From Naganishia liquefaciens (lineage: Eukaryota; Basidiomycota; Tremellomycetes; Filobasidiales; Filobasidiaceae), in the NCBI GenBank assembly GCA_013423385.1, contig BLZA01000009.1:992001-1056000 (forward strand): a stretch of 64,000 nucleotides of DNA, written 5' to 3'. Made by a program: the position numbers and the translations under genes. The notes under the pieces were generated by a model. That model ran no database searches. It was not told where the DNA came from and saw only the letters and a program-made list of their open reading frames with translations. Of the stretch, positions 55,086 to 64,000 are shown piece after piece; the first letter of the stretch is position 1, and the number at the start of each line of letters is the position of its first letter.

Positions 55086-56410
55086 ATGTCGCTCCAGTTC
55101 CTCGTCGGATCATACACCGCCTCGGTCGCATGCGTCACTTTCGACCCGGCCACCAACGCATTCCGCACCACCACCTCGGCCGTCGGCCCTTCGCCCACAT
55201 GGGTCGAGCCCTCCAAGAACCCCCGGCTCGCCGGCAAGGTGTTTTACGCCGTCAATGAAATGGCCGGAAAGATCGTCAGTCTCGAGTTGAGGGATGGCAA
55301 GCTCGAGGTGACGGGCATGGGCGTCACCAAGGGTGAACCGGCGCACGTCATGGCGTTGAAGGATGGCAGTGGAGTGATTGCTACCAACGTGAGTGTTACC
55401 CCGTTCAGTACTCTGCAAACGTCTACTGAGCCATGTAGTACGGCGGTGGGTCCGCTATCCATTACGCCGTCGATCCAGAGACCGGTCGACTCCCGCCCGT
55501 CGCAACCGGCGCACTGGCAACGCTCACTCCGGGCTTTCTCGCTTCCCACCCGCCGCTCCTCGAGTTCAAGTTTACCTACTCGAGTACCGGACCCGACAAG
55601 GAACGTCAAGAGGCGTCGCACCCGCATCAGGCGCTCGAGGGTGAGGACGGGCTCGTCTATGTTCCCGATCTGGGCAGCGATCGGATCTGGATTGTGAAGA
55701 GGACGGCTCAGGCCGAGGGGATCGAGGTTGTGGGCGAGATGAGACTGCCGGGTGGCGCGGGACCTCGGCATGCGGCCTTGTCTCCTGATGGTAGGTCCCC
55801 CTCCCCTCTCCTCCCCTCCCCTCCCTCCCCTTTCCTAAATTGAGTCCTGGCGCGATACTGACCCCTCGCAGGCAAACACCTCTACGTTCTTACGGAACTC
55901 GCCCACGAAATCTTCATCTTCCCCACCCCGGCCGCGTCCTCCCTCGGCGGGGACTCGACGCCAATTGATCCCGTCTCGCCGGAAGGCTACGAAATCGTAC
56001 CGGACGAAATTCCGCGCGAAGCCCGGAAACCCATGAACGCCGGTGAACTGCTCGTCAGCCCTCTCAGCGCGCGTACACTTTACGCCTCGAACCGCGGGCA
56101 GGTCGACTTGAACAAGGAGATTGGACAGGACGCCAAGGGCGATGGAATTGCCGTCTTGACATTGTCCGAGGACGGCACGCGGGTCGAATCCCATACGATC
56201 GTAAGGACGGGGTGCAACTTTATCCGTGGGATGGGCGTCACCGCCGACGGCAAGTGGCTCGCGTGTGTCGGGCAAAAGGACGGTAACGTCGAGGTGTACG
56301 AATGCAAGGGTCAGCGGGGCGAGGAGTTGGTGCTGCGTGCGCGACTGGAGGCCAGCGAGGCGCAGGGGCTGGGCGTGACGTTGTTGCCGACGGATGTAAC
56401 GTTTTTCTAG
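55086..56410 (+). CDS. Seven-bladed beta-propeller lactonase-like protein
   Basis: Three exons (55086-55388, 55439-55790, 55872-56410), 1194 nt, 397 aa. Resembles the lactonase family that includes 6-phosphogluconolactonase (YbhE type) and carboxy-cis,cis-muconate lactonase. Markers: start LQFLVGSYTASVACVTFDPA, SPTWVEPSKNPRLAGKVFYA with VNE, GEPAHVMALKDGSGVIATNY with GGGSAIHYAVDPETGRL, PHQALEGEDGLVYVPDLGSD, LPGGAGPRHAALSPDGKHLY, and GVTADGKWLACVGQKDGNVE. No signal peptide. The exact substrate cannot be read from the sequence. Intron 2 contains a CT-rich run (about 55797-55835). The intergenic space to the upstream Zn2Cys6 gene is only 232 bp. Confidence 0.88.
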
Positions 56411-56771
56411 TAGCGATAGAGTGTATATGTCGGTTGAGCCCATTGTAGCGATGCTGTGTCGCCAGCTAGTCTGCAAGGCGAGATACGGGAACCCCATATG
56501 AAATGCACGATCTGTCAATTCCATGCTAGCCAGCTTGTATCGCGCCAGGCTGCATCGCGTCGCTCATCGATACGATACCATGCCTGCCGCTCTGCGCCTG
56601 TCCTCTTCTGCTGGTGTTTCCCAAGTTATTTTGGCTCGCCGCTCCCTCTAGGGCGGGTTATCTCTGGTGCGTCCCGTGCAGGTCGGCGGTCATCTCCGGC
56701 CCGTCGCGGTATAGATTATCACCGTCCACCCCATCCCGCATTCCCCTCCCTCCCTCCTCGCCATCACAGCA
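56411..56771. other. Intergenic before the MFS gene
   Basis: 361 bp; 3' UTR of the lactonase-like gene and promoter of the MFS gene, with a C/T-rich tract just upstream of the ATG. Nothing else seen. Confidence 0.5.
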
Positions 56772-58780
56772 ATGCACCGCCAACGCGCCCTCCTCCTCGC
56801 CGCAGCGACCATCACGGCCCTCTCCAGCGGCACAAACTACGTCTTTTCCGCGTACGCACCCCAACTCGCCGCACGCTGTAGGCTATCCTCGACGCAGCTC
56901 AACCTCATCGGCATCGCCGGTAACCTTGGCGTCTACACGAGCGGGCCCCTCTGGGGGATCTTTATCGACCGACATGGCCCACGCGGGGTGCTTTGCTGGG
57001 CGGCAATCTTGATCCTGGTTGGGTACGGTGGAATTCGCGCGATATACCTCTCGACGCCTTCCTCTCCCGGACGCGCATCCACCGTCGTATGGCTCTGCGT
57101 GTGTAGCCTTCTCACAGGTTACGCCGCCTCGGCGGGCCTCAATGCATCGATGAGCACGGTCGCGCGTTCTTTTCCCGTACATCAACGCGCAACGGCATCA
57201 GGTATCACCTTGGCAGGGTTCGGACTCTCCGCGTTCTTGTTCTCGAGTATCGCGCACGGCGTGTTTCCGGGCCGGACCGAGGCGTTTTTGGGATTGCTCG
57301 CGGGGGGAACGGCGTGTGGGATGGTGGTGGGCGTTTTGGGTGTGAGACCGGTGTCGTGCGAGGACGTATCGTATGAGGCTGTTTCATCGACGACGGTCGA
57401 GGCGTATACGGACGGACGGGACCCCGAGGCAAGGATGACGGCGCTTGCGTTGACTCCCTCGCGGTCTCGATCGGCCGATAGAGTCACGCTTCTTACCGAT
57501 ATCGAGGCCAATGATGATGGCGACGATGACGACAACGATAATGACACAGATCCCAAAGAGCCGCTCGCGCAGGTACATGTCCTTCCCGCCGAAGAGATCA
57601 CCGGCAAAGCGCTTCTCGCAAGCCTCGACTTTTGGCTCATTGTCGTCTTTCTCACACTCCGCAAGTCGTTCTTTCCTTTTGCCGCGACCCGACACACTGA
57701 CGAAGAAATCCCATAGTCAGCGGATGCGGTCTGCTGTATATCAACAACGTTGGCACCGTCGTGCTCGCGCTTTTCAACGCCTCCAAAGAAGTCCAAGCTG
57801 ATCCTTTCGAGGTGGCAAGGGTGCAGGCCACCCAGGTTAGCGTCGTTAGCGTATGGAACTGCCTGGGAAGGATTAGCATGGGTGAGTGTGTGGGTCTCAT
57901 GGGCGGGGATGGCGTTTCTAATATATTGTGGTTCCCGCAAGGCGTCGCGTCGGATTACGCCAAGACCCGGTGGGGGGTCGGCCGTGTAAGTATACTGGGT
58001 TTCCGAAAGAAAAAGTCGGGGCTTGGGAACACGCTAAACGACGCCATTTCTTCGGCAGGTCTGGTTCACGCTCTTCATCGCCCTGCTATTTCTCACGTCT
58101 CAAATCGCTGTGCAAACGACCCACGACGTTGCCAATCTCGCAACCGTTTCCGGCCTGCTGGGCTTGGCCTATGGAAATTTGTTTGCACTGTTGCCGATCG
58201 TGGTGTTGGAGTGGTTCGGACTCGGTACGTGACCTGGTTCTTCTCGAGGTCAGGGCACTGACGTAGATATAACAGCCAACTTTTCGATGGTACGTTTCCG
58301 AGGGGTTCGGGCGCCGAGTGGACGTGTGCTAATGAGGCGTAGAATTGGGGGATCGTGTCGCTTGCGCCTGGCCTTGGAGGCAACATCGCGAATCTGATTT
58401 TCGGAAGAGTATACGACTCGAACGTTGTGCGTATCTTATCATCTTGGAAAACGCACGAGCTAATCGTCTTCCACACGCCGGCAGAAGCAAGCAGTCGAGA
58501 CGACGCTGCTGACACGTACTTTCCGCTTGTTGACGCGTGGTGGGATACCTGCAGACCCGACTGACCATACACACGACTGTACGTGCCTTGCCTCCTACCT
58601 TCTATCGCCGTTAAACCTTGTCCGATCCGCCCAGGTACCCTCGGCACTGATTGCTATGCGGCTGCATTCCGTATAACGACCGTGTGGTGCGTGTTGGCGC
58701 TCGTGGTGGGCGCGTGGCTTGTGCTGCGGCAAGAGCGCAAGACTAGACGGCGACGAGAACAAGTCTGTCAGATGTTATAG
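56772..58780 (+). CDS. MCH1: MFS transporter, Mch1 (monocarboxylate-type) homologue
   Basis: Eight exons (56772-57660, 57717-57881, 57942-57985, 58059-58224, 58276-58289, 58343-58426, 58485-58578, 58635-58780), 1602 nt, 533 aa. The first half has six predicted membrane helices (LLLAAATITALSSGTNYVFS, LIGIAGNLGVYTSGPLWGIF with DRHGPR, LLTGYAASAGLNASMSTVAR). A central acidic loop follows (NDDGDDDDNDNDTDPKE). The second half resumes with DFWLIVVFLTLLSGCGLLYI then NNVGTVVLALF, NLATVSGLLGLAYGNLFALL, NWGIVSLAPGLGGNIANLIF then GRVYDSN, and a final Cys-rich block CTLGTDCYAAAF before the last helix. This is the Mch1/RHY-type pattern; Mch1 sits in the vacuolar membrane in yeast, substrate unknown. Intron 1 is GC-AG, and exon 5 is only 14 nt. 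Confidence 0.93.
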
Positions 58781-59259
58781 TAGTCACGACAGGGTGATCG
58801 TCAAGGGCGGATTGTGAGCATGAATATAGGATTTGTGACTTGTCTTGTTGAACTCGACGGGTTCGCGAGCTGGTTAGCGTCGTCAATTTAGTGGCGGCGC
58901 GTGGACTAAGTGCTCCTTTGTCTGAGAACGCTTCCTATCGTTTTAACGCACACCATCATATTCCACGCCATCCTCCTCCTGACCGCCTCCTTTGCACTCA
59001 CACGCCCATATATATACCATCGAATCACGACCCTCTATGTCAACCTTTCGTCGTCGTCGTCGCCGACCTCCCGAGACGGGCCGGAGATGGCCGCGAGTTG
59101 GGACGGGGCGCACCAGAGATAGCAGCCAAGGCATTCCATTACTTGATTCATTCATTCATTCATTCATTCATTCATTCATTCATTCATTCACCTTGACGGC
59201 AACTCGCGGGGAGGAACGTGGTCAACCTATGGCCATTCTCCTTTGTCCCAAGGACCACC
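58781..59259. other. Intergenic and 5' UTR with (ATTC)11
   Basis: 479 bp upstream of a Ser/Pro-rich protein gene. It contains an (ATTC)11 microsatellite at 59146-59190, 70 bp before the ATG, probably in the 5' UTR. Short ORFs only. Confidence 0.6.
59146..59190. repeat. (ATTC)11 microsatellite
   Basis: Forty-five bases of uninterrupted ATTC tetranucleotide repeat just upstream of the coding start at 59260. Confidence 0.95.
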
Positions 59260-60228
59260 ATGCCGTCCCTCAAGAGCAAGAAGAAACGCAAGCAACGCGC
59301 GCCACCCCCCGCTTCAGTTCCACCCTCGGCATCCCCGGCAGCTCCATCCCCCTCTGTCGCTAACCAGCCATCACCGCGCGAATCCCCGCTCCGACGTCTG
59401 CTCCGACGAACCTCGAGCAGCCTCGGTGAATCCTGGCGCGAGCTCAAGTCACGTCGAACGAGCGTCTCATCGGTTGCCGGAACAGGTCCTCGGGCGGCGG
59501 AACAGCATGATTCCATTGCGCCCGTACGGTCGAGGGGTTCCGATGCCGCACCGATGACGGGACATGAGGAGGCGGGCATCTCGCGCAGCGGATCACTGAG
59601 GGGGGTCGTGACACCACTTCGACCGCGTCACGATACATCCACACCTGCGAGCGCAGGATCCGTAAAACCAGGGCATCATCGTACCATGTCATCCCTCTCT
59701 TCGACCTTTGCCTCTTCAGCATCGCCTGTATCACCCGCCACAGCGCAGACACGACAATCGCCCGTCGTTGTCGTCGAAACGATAGCTTCCTCGTCACTTC
59801 CACGCGCAGAACAAACGGAACCGTCGGCATTGGCGTTGAGTGATTTTGGGAGTATTGGGTCGATGCACGGAAGGACGAGTTTAGGCTTGGATATCGAGGG
59901 GTCTCCGCCGCCGGTGCGTGTACTCTTTCCCCTTTTCTCTGTCTCTTTTTTTTCGCGGAGAGGAGCTCATGCTGATTCTTCAACAACAAGGCCGACTCAA
60001 ACATTCCCCCACTCACGCCACCTACTCCACCCACACACGCACCCCGGCAATCCGCATTCGACTTGCCATCGCTTGGCCCTGCTCTTCAACCCCCGGCCGA
60101 AAAACAGCCATCCGCCATCCCCGAAACGACCCCGCCTCCTCCTCCGCGCACGTCCATACGCGCCGGGGCACCGTTGGGCACGTTACCCATTCACGCACGC
60201 CACAAGGCCGAGCTAGGCAATGACAACA

Positions 60229-60261
<33 letters not shown>

Positions 60262-61781
60262 TATTTGGCAAGCCGCTCGGGATCAGCAGTGATGCACCTA
60301 CTGCAAGACGTTCTCGGTCGGCGGGAAAGGAGGTGTCGATGTCCGGCTGGGTAGTGACATCCGCCGCTCCGGGGCCGGAACACGAATTGGAAGAGGCAAC
60401 ACTTATGCGAGGCGGCGAGGTCGTCGGTAGCCGAGATGAGTCGAGGATGGGGGAGGATGACTTTTCACCTTCCGTCAAGTCGTTGTCTATGCCGAAAACA
60501 GCGCCACTTGAAGAGGAAATGCCAAAGTCGCCATTGCTTCGAGAATCGACAAACGTTCAGTCCGAGCGTGATTCACAGGTGGCAGCGCCAGCTACAGATC
60601 AAGCGCGCAAGGTATCGACCTCGTCCGCTGAATACCTCGACAGCATCTCGACGACAAAGGAGTCAGACGAACCAACATCCCAAGAACCCGACGCATGGTC
60701 ACCCCCGGCCTCGCCGCGTCTCAAGCCCATCGCCTCTTTCCCCGACGCGCACGTGCCCGAACCGACGGTCCTCACCGGCGTCGCGGGCGGGATGCAGCAT
60801 GCATACGTCGTCCCAGCGCTCGAGCCCGTGGCAGAGGAGACACCCAAGGCGACGGCCGTCGAGCGGTTTGTGGGTCAGGCGTATCGCGATGAGCGGTCTG
60901 GGTTGGGAGGGAAAGGGGTTGATCGCTTCGCGGGCGAACAGGCAAAGTCCCCAGAGAGACCCTATCGCCAAGCGTCTTCGTCTCCTAGTGCGGAACCCAG
61001 GCATTCCGCTTCCGCCATCAGCGACGGATCCGGCATGTCGGGAACGCATAAGGGCAAAGCCGCCGACCGCAGTGAAGCCGCGAAACCTGGACATAAGAAA
61101 TTGCATGCATTCGAGGAAATCCACACGGTCAAGGCACGTCAACAAGCGTCGATTCCCTCACCGGAAGACCCCGGCCGCCCCGCTCGTACCCCTAGCCCGT
61201 CGCCCCTCACCCGAGCGCCACTCGACCGAGCATCCTACCCGGCTCGCCCCACGACGCCCTCCAGGATCCGCTGGGAGCCGCCGAGGAACCGCGCACAGCA
61301 CACCGAGTATCCCGCACTGGGCGCCGGGGATGCACACGGGACGGCGTACCACGAGGCCGGTGTCGGAGGCATGACGTTTAGGCAGCAAGGGAGGGTGTGG
61401 ATTGGGCGTCCGCCGGCGTCGTTGGATGGCGTGGCGATGCGCGTCGTTGGCGCTCGAGGGGCTTTGCGGGAAGGCGCACGCGATATCGAGGCACCAGTCG
61501 CGGCTAGATTGGCAGCGGACGAGACCGAGACGTCAACGCCCGCGACCGTCGCTCCGCGAATGCTTTCCCTGATTCCGCGATTCCTCTCTCCTCGGCTCAC
61601 GCTCGACCTTCAATGGCACGACTCGTGGTTGCCCGCCGACGTCCGCCTCGAGACGACCGCGGGCTCGTCCGCCGGAGTCAGTATCAGCCTCTCACAGACA
61701 CTCCGACAATGGTTGACCGATGCCGCGGCGCCACCTCGCACTAGAAGTATTCGAAACATGGACACTCAACGAAAAGAATAG
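59260..61781 (+). CDS. Ser/Pro-rich disordered protein with Asp run
   Basis: Two exons (59260-59913, 59991-61781), 2445 nt, 814 aa, with a strong start context (ccaccATGccg). No known domain. The N terminus is basic (MPSLKSKKKRKQRAPPPASV), with many Ser and SP sites (RLLRRTSSSLGESWRELKSR). Ten consecutive Asp codons (GACGAC... at about 60232-60262) follow NDNN. The C-terminal part has the only folded-looking segment: GGMTFRQQGRVWIGRPPASL, APRMLSLIPRFLSPRLTLDL, WHDSWLPADVRLETTAGSSA with VSISLSQTLRQWL. Similar organisation is seen in large fungal signalling or cortex proteins, but I assign no function. The intron (GTGCGT...ACAAG) preserves frame into ADSNIPPLTPPTPPTHAPRQ. Confidence 0.78.
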
Positions 61782-61924
61782 ATGAGATACTTGTAGAATG
61801 GGCTCGATATGGACACTTGAAACGTTGTAATAATAGCTGCCCCCTTGCAGCAAACCGCGACGCCTTTAGCGCCACCTTGTATCGCTCGCCAAGAGTGGCA
61901 TCCGCCGGAAACATGTCTATATGA

Positions 61925-64000
61925 TCATTTCCGCGACATCATCAGATTGAAAGCATTCTGTAGCTTGTTTGGTTTGTCCGACTGGACGGTCTTATCTGAC
62001 GCTTTGCGCTTATTCACCTTGGCCCTGTCTGGAGGTTTGCTACGCTTTGGCACCGGTTTGGCGTTAGAGACCTCGATAATTTCAATCTCATCGTCGCTGA
62101 TGACTTGCGGAATGTCGGTCGATACGGCTTGTCCCAGGCACCGGTCAACATGCTGGTTCAACTCGATATTCGTCGTGCCCGGCTTGAGCGTGATCCGACA
62201 CACGGGACACACGACCGGTTCCCCCGAGCCGTAGGGCTTCTTGCGCAGTTTTCGCGCTGGCGAATCCGACGCCGAGTCTTCTCCGCTAACGCTGCCTTGT
62301 CGCTTTTTCGGCTCGCCCAAAAACTGCGGGGGTCAGAGAAGCTACAGTTATATAACTCTACTTACCTTGTCCAGCCCACCCTGCGGTCCCTGAAGATCCT
62401 TGAGATGTGTCATCCGAATCCCGAGCAGCCGGAGCTTGAGCGGAAACTCTTTCTCCAACAGCTCTTTCGCGCACTGCGGAATATCAGCAAAAGCGAAAAA
62501 ACCAGGGGCTGGACCTACTGGGTAGATATCGGCAGCCGTATTGATGTACTTGTTCAGCGACGCTTGTCTCGTTTTGACTGTAAGTGTCAGTATCCCATCG
62601 TCGCCGAAAGTTCTAACAATATACCTTCATACGTATGTGCCTAGAGGCGGTCAGCCGAGCCGACAAAGTTACCTTGTAACCCACCTTGTACTTCACGCAA
62701 ACACACCGTCCCGCAAAACCCGTACGCGCCAGGTCCCGCTCGAGTTCCTCGGCAATCTGCTGTAGGGTATCGAGAATGTCCTTTTCTTCCCACTTATCCG
62801 AAAATGTTCTGCAAGCCAGTCAGCGAGGATCGCTTGCCAATGACACCACGCACCTCTCGCAGCCCACGCTCTTGCGCTCTTCCCTTCGTCCGGGCTGCAC
62901 CACATTGCTGCCGATGCCGAGATATGCCTTGAGCAGTGATTCCAAGCCGAGGTGGTGATCCATTAGATTGATAATGGCCCGGTGCGTGTAAACGTCTCCG
63001 CAAGTCTGGACCCCCATGCTTGTGAGAATCCTCTCGGCGACCCGCCCGATACCCGGGATGCGTCGTATCGGTAAATCTCGCATAAAGGTGCGGATCGCCT
63101 TGCCTTCGGATTCCAGCTCAAACTGTCCATTTGGTTTATTCTTGTCAGAGCAGATCTTGGCGAGCATCTTGTTGCTGGCAATTCCGGCGCTGATCGTCAG
63201 ACCCGTCTCGGCTTCAACCGCAGCGCGAAGATGAGATACGACCTCGGCGGCCGTCATGTCGTGAAGGGTCATGTAGGGTGTGATACTGAAAAAGTTAGGT
63301 AGATTCGGATCAAGAGATAATTACGTACTTTAGGTACCCTTCATCGAGACCCGCCATGGCGAGGTTTTCGTCGTACTGTGGGGATTCAGCACGCGACCTC
63401 TTATGCACTATCGCACTCACTCGAGCCAGCACCTCTCGAACTTGCTTGGACGCATCCGAATAATCCGCAAAGCTGTTCTTGACGCTGCTTGGGTTCAGTT
63501 AATGCCATCGATGCTTTAGTGACTCACAATATCAAGTGAGGACACAGCTTCTTGGCGATGAATCCCGCCATTCCCGACCGCACGCCAAACTTGCGAGCTT
63601 CATACTACGGACGCATAAGCGTTGTCCATTACTCCTTCGTGGGACATACAGATGCGGTTGTACAAACGCCACCCCCGACGGCGAAAGCCTTGCCTTTTAG
63701 CGAAGGGTCTTTCTTGACTTCCACATTTGCGTACTGAACGCGAGTCAGTACGAGTGGCCTTGGACTCACGGCGACTTACAAACGCATCCATGTCGACGTG
63801 CACAATCTTTTGAGTCAAGTCTCTGGTGGCTTCCAGCCGAGCGATCTTCACAAGCAGGATAAGCTCACGTTTCCGATGACTCGACTGAACGTACCATATC
63901 GTTTGCCTCTTTTTCCAGTTTTGCGAGATTTGCGCGCTTGAGCAATTCCTCCTTCTATAAAACGTTCAGCTAGATGGCACGTTACAAATGAGCGACAGAC
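61925..64000 (-). CDS. POLK: DNA polymerase kappa (DinB, Y-family), 5' end outside window
   Basis: Translesion polymerase, minus strand, many exons; the start lies beyond 64000. The visible N-terminal part reads KKEELLKRANLAKLEKEAND, then KIARLEATRDLTQKIVHVDM then DAF (first catalytic Asp motif), FVKNSFADYSDASKQVREVL, and ENLAMAGLDEGYLNITPYMT, where D-E is the catalytic pair; the usual SLDEAYL-type motif reads GLDEGYL. Further: GLTISAGIASNKMLAKICSD with KNKPNG, FMRDLPIRRIPGIGRVAERI (helix-hairpin-helix), NVVQPGRREERKSVGCERTF, FPLKLRLLGIRMTHL. The C terminus has a UBZ4-type zinc finger (CPVCRITLKPGTTNIELNQH then VDRC) that binds ubiquitin, and a basic end with NLMMSRK. The ubiquitin-binding finger directs recruitment to ubiquitinated PCNA (family knowledge). 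Catalytic residues appear intact. Confidence 0.93.

Noticed and set aside
57661-57716. Frameshift in the MFS gene
   Set aside because: The apparent loss of frame after FLTL is explained by a GC-AG intron; all other exons join in frame to a full 533-aa transporter.

Overview
This window looks like a gene-dense piece of a basidiomycete fungal genome, most likely a yeast-like Agaricomycotina such as a Tremellomycete. The class is an inference. It rests on compact genes, many short spliceosomal introns (about 45-75 nt, GT-AG, often five or more per gene), short intergenic gaps, and typical fungal families: twin Zn2Cys6 and other Zn2Cys6 regulators, PDR-type ABC transporter, DUF1996/WSC wall protein, Mch1-like MFS, mL58 and Cmc4. 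I found no transposon, viral relic, CRISPR array or intact tRNA gene. Exon boundaries were worked out by hand from frame continuity and splice consensus. Where exon sums are stated they are divisible by three.

Left part (1-15.8 kb), housekeeping genes: a truncated unknown gene (-), Arp2/3 subunit ARPC4 (-), HD-domain 5'-nucleotidase HDDC2-like (+), mitoribosomal mL58 (-), a 67-aa single-pass membrane protein (+), a Sec39/NBAS-like Dsl1-complex tether (+), TFIIIC tau55/Sfc7-like (-), PDAP1/PP28-like (+), NAD(P)HX dehydratase (-), and a Ser/Pro-rich unknown (-). A 3-kb stretch without recognisable genes follows (15.8-18.8 kb). It contains an isolated tRNA-like B-box.

Middle part (18.8-43.6 kb): a secreted DUF1996 protein with five WSC domains (+), a PDR-type ABC pump (-), a small two-exon unknown (-), a Zn2Cys6 regulator with two tandem zinc clusters (+), an LRR-RhoGEF (+), a nitrilase (+), a bZIP factor (+) and an alpha-type p24 cargo receptor (+).

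Right part (43.9-64 kb): a DCAF-like WD40 protein (+), an unknown (-), Cmc4 (-), a GNAT acetyltransferase (+), a copper amine oxidase (-), a second Zn2Cys6 regulator divergent from it (+), a seven-bladed lactonase-like protein (+), an Mch1-like MFS transporter (+), a Ser/Pro-rich unknown with an Asp run (+), and the C-terminal part of DNA polymerase kappa (-), cut by the window end.

Gene order alternates between divergent pairs sharing 170-320 bp promoters (ARPC4/HDDC2, mL58/small membrane protein, Sfc7/PDAP1, CMC4/GNAT, amine oxidase/Zn2Cys6) and convergent pairs whose stop codons lie 22-211 bp apart. The most interesting single observation is the tandem Zn2Cys6 gene. Both zinc clusters have identical cysteine spacing, and both are interrupted by a phase-0 intron immediately before the sixth cysteine codon, which points to an exon-level duplication.
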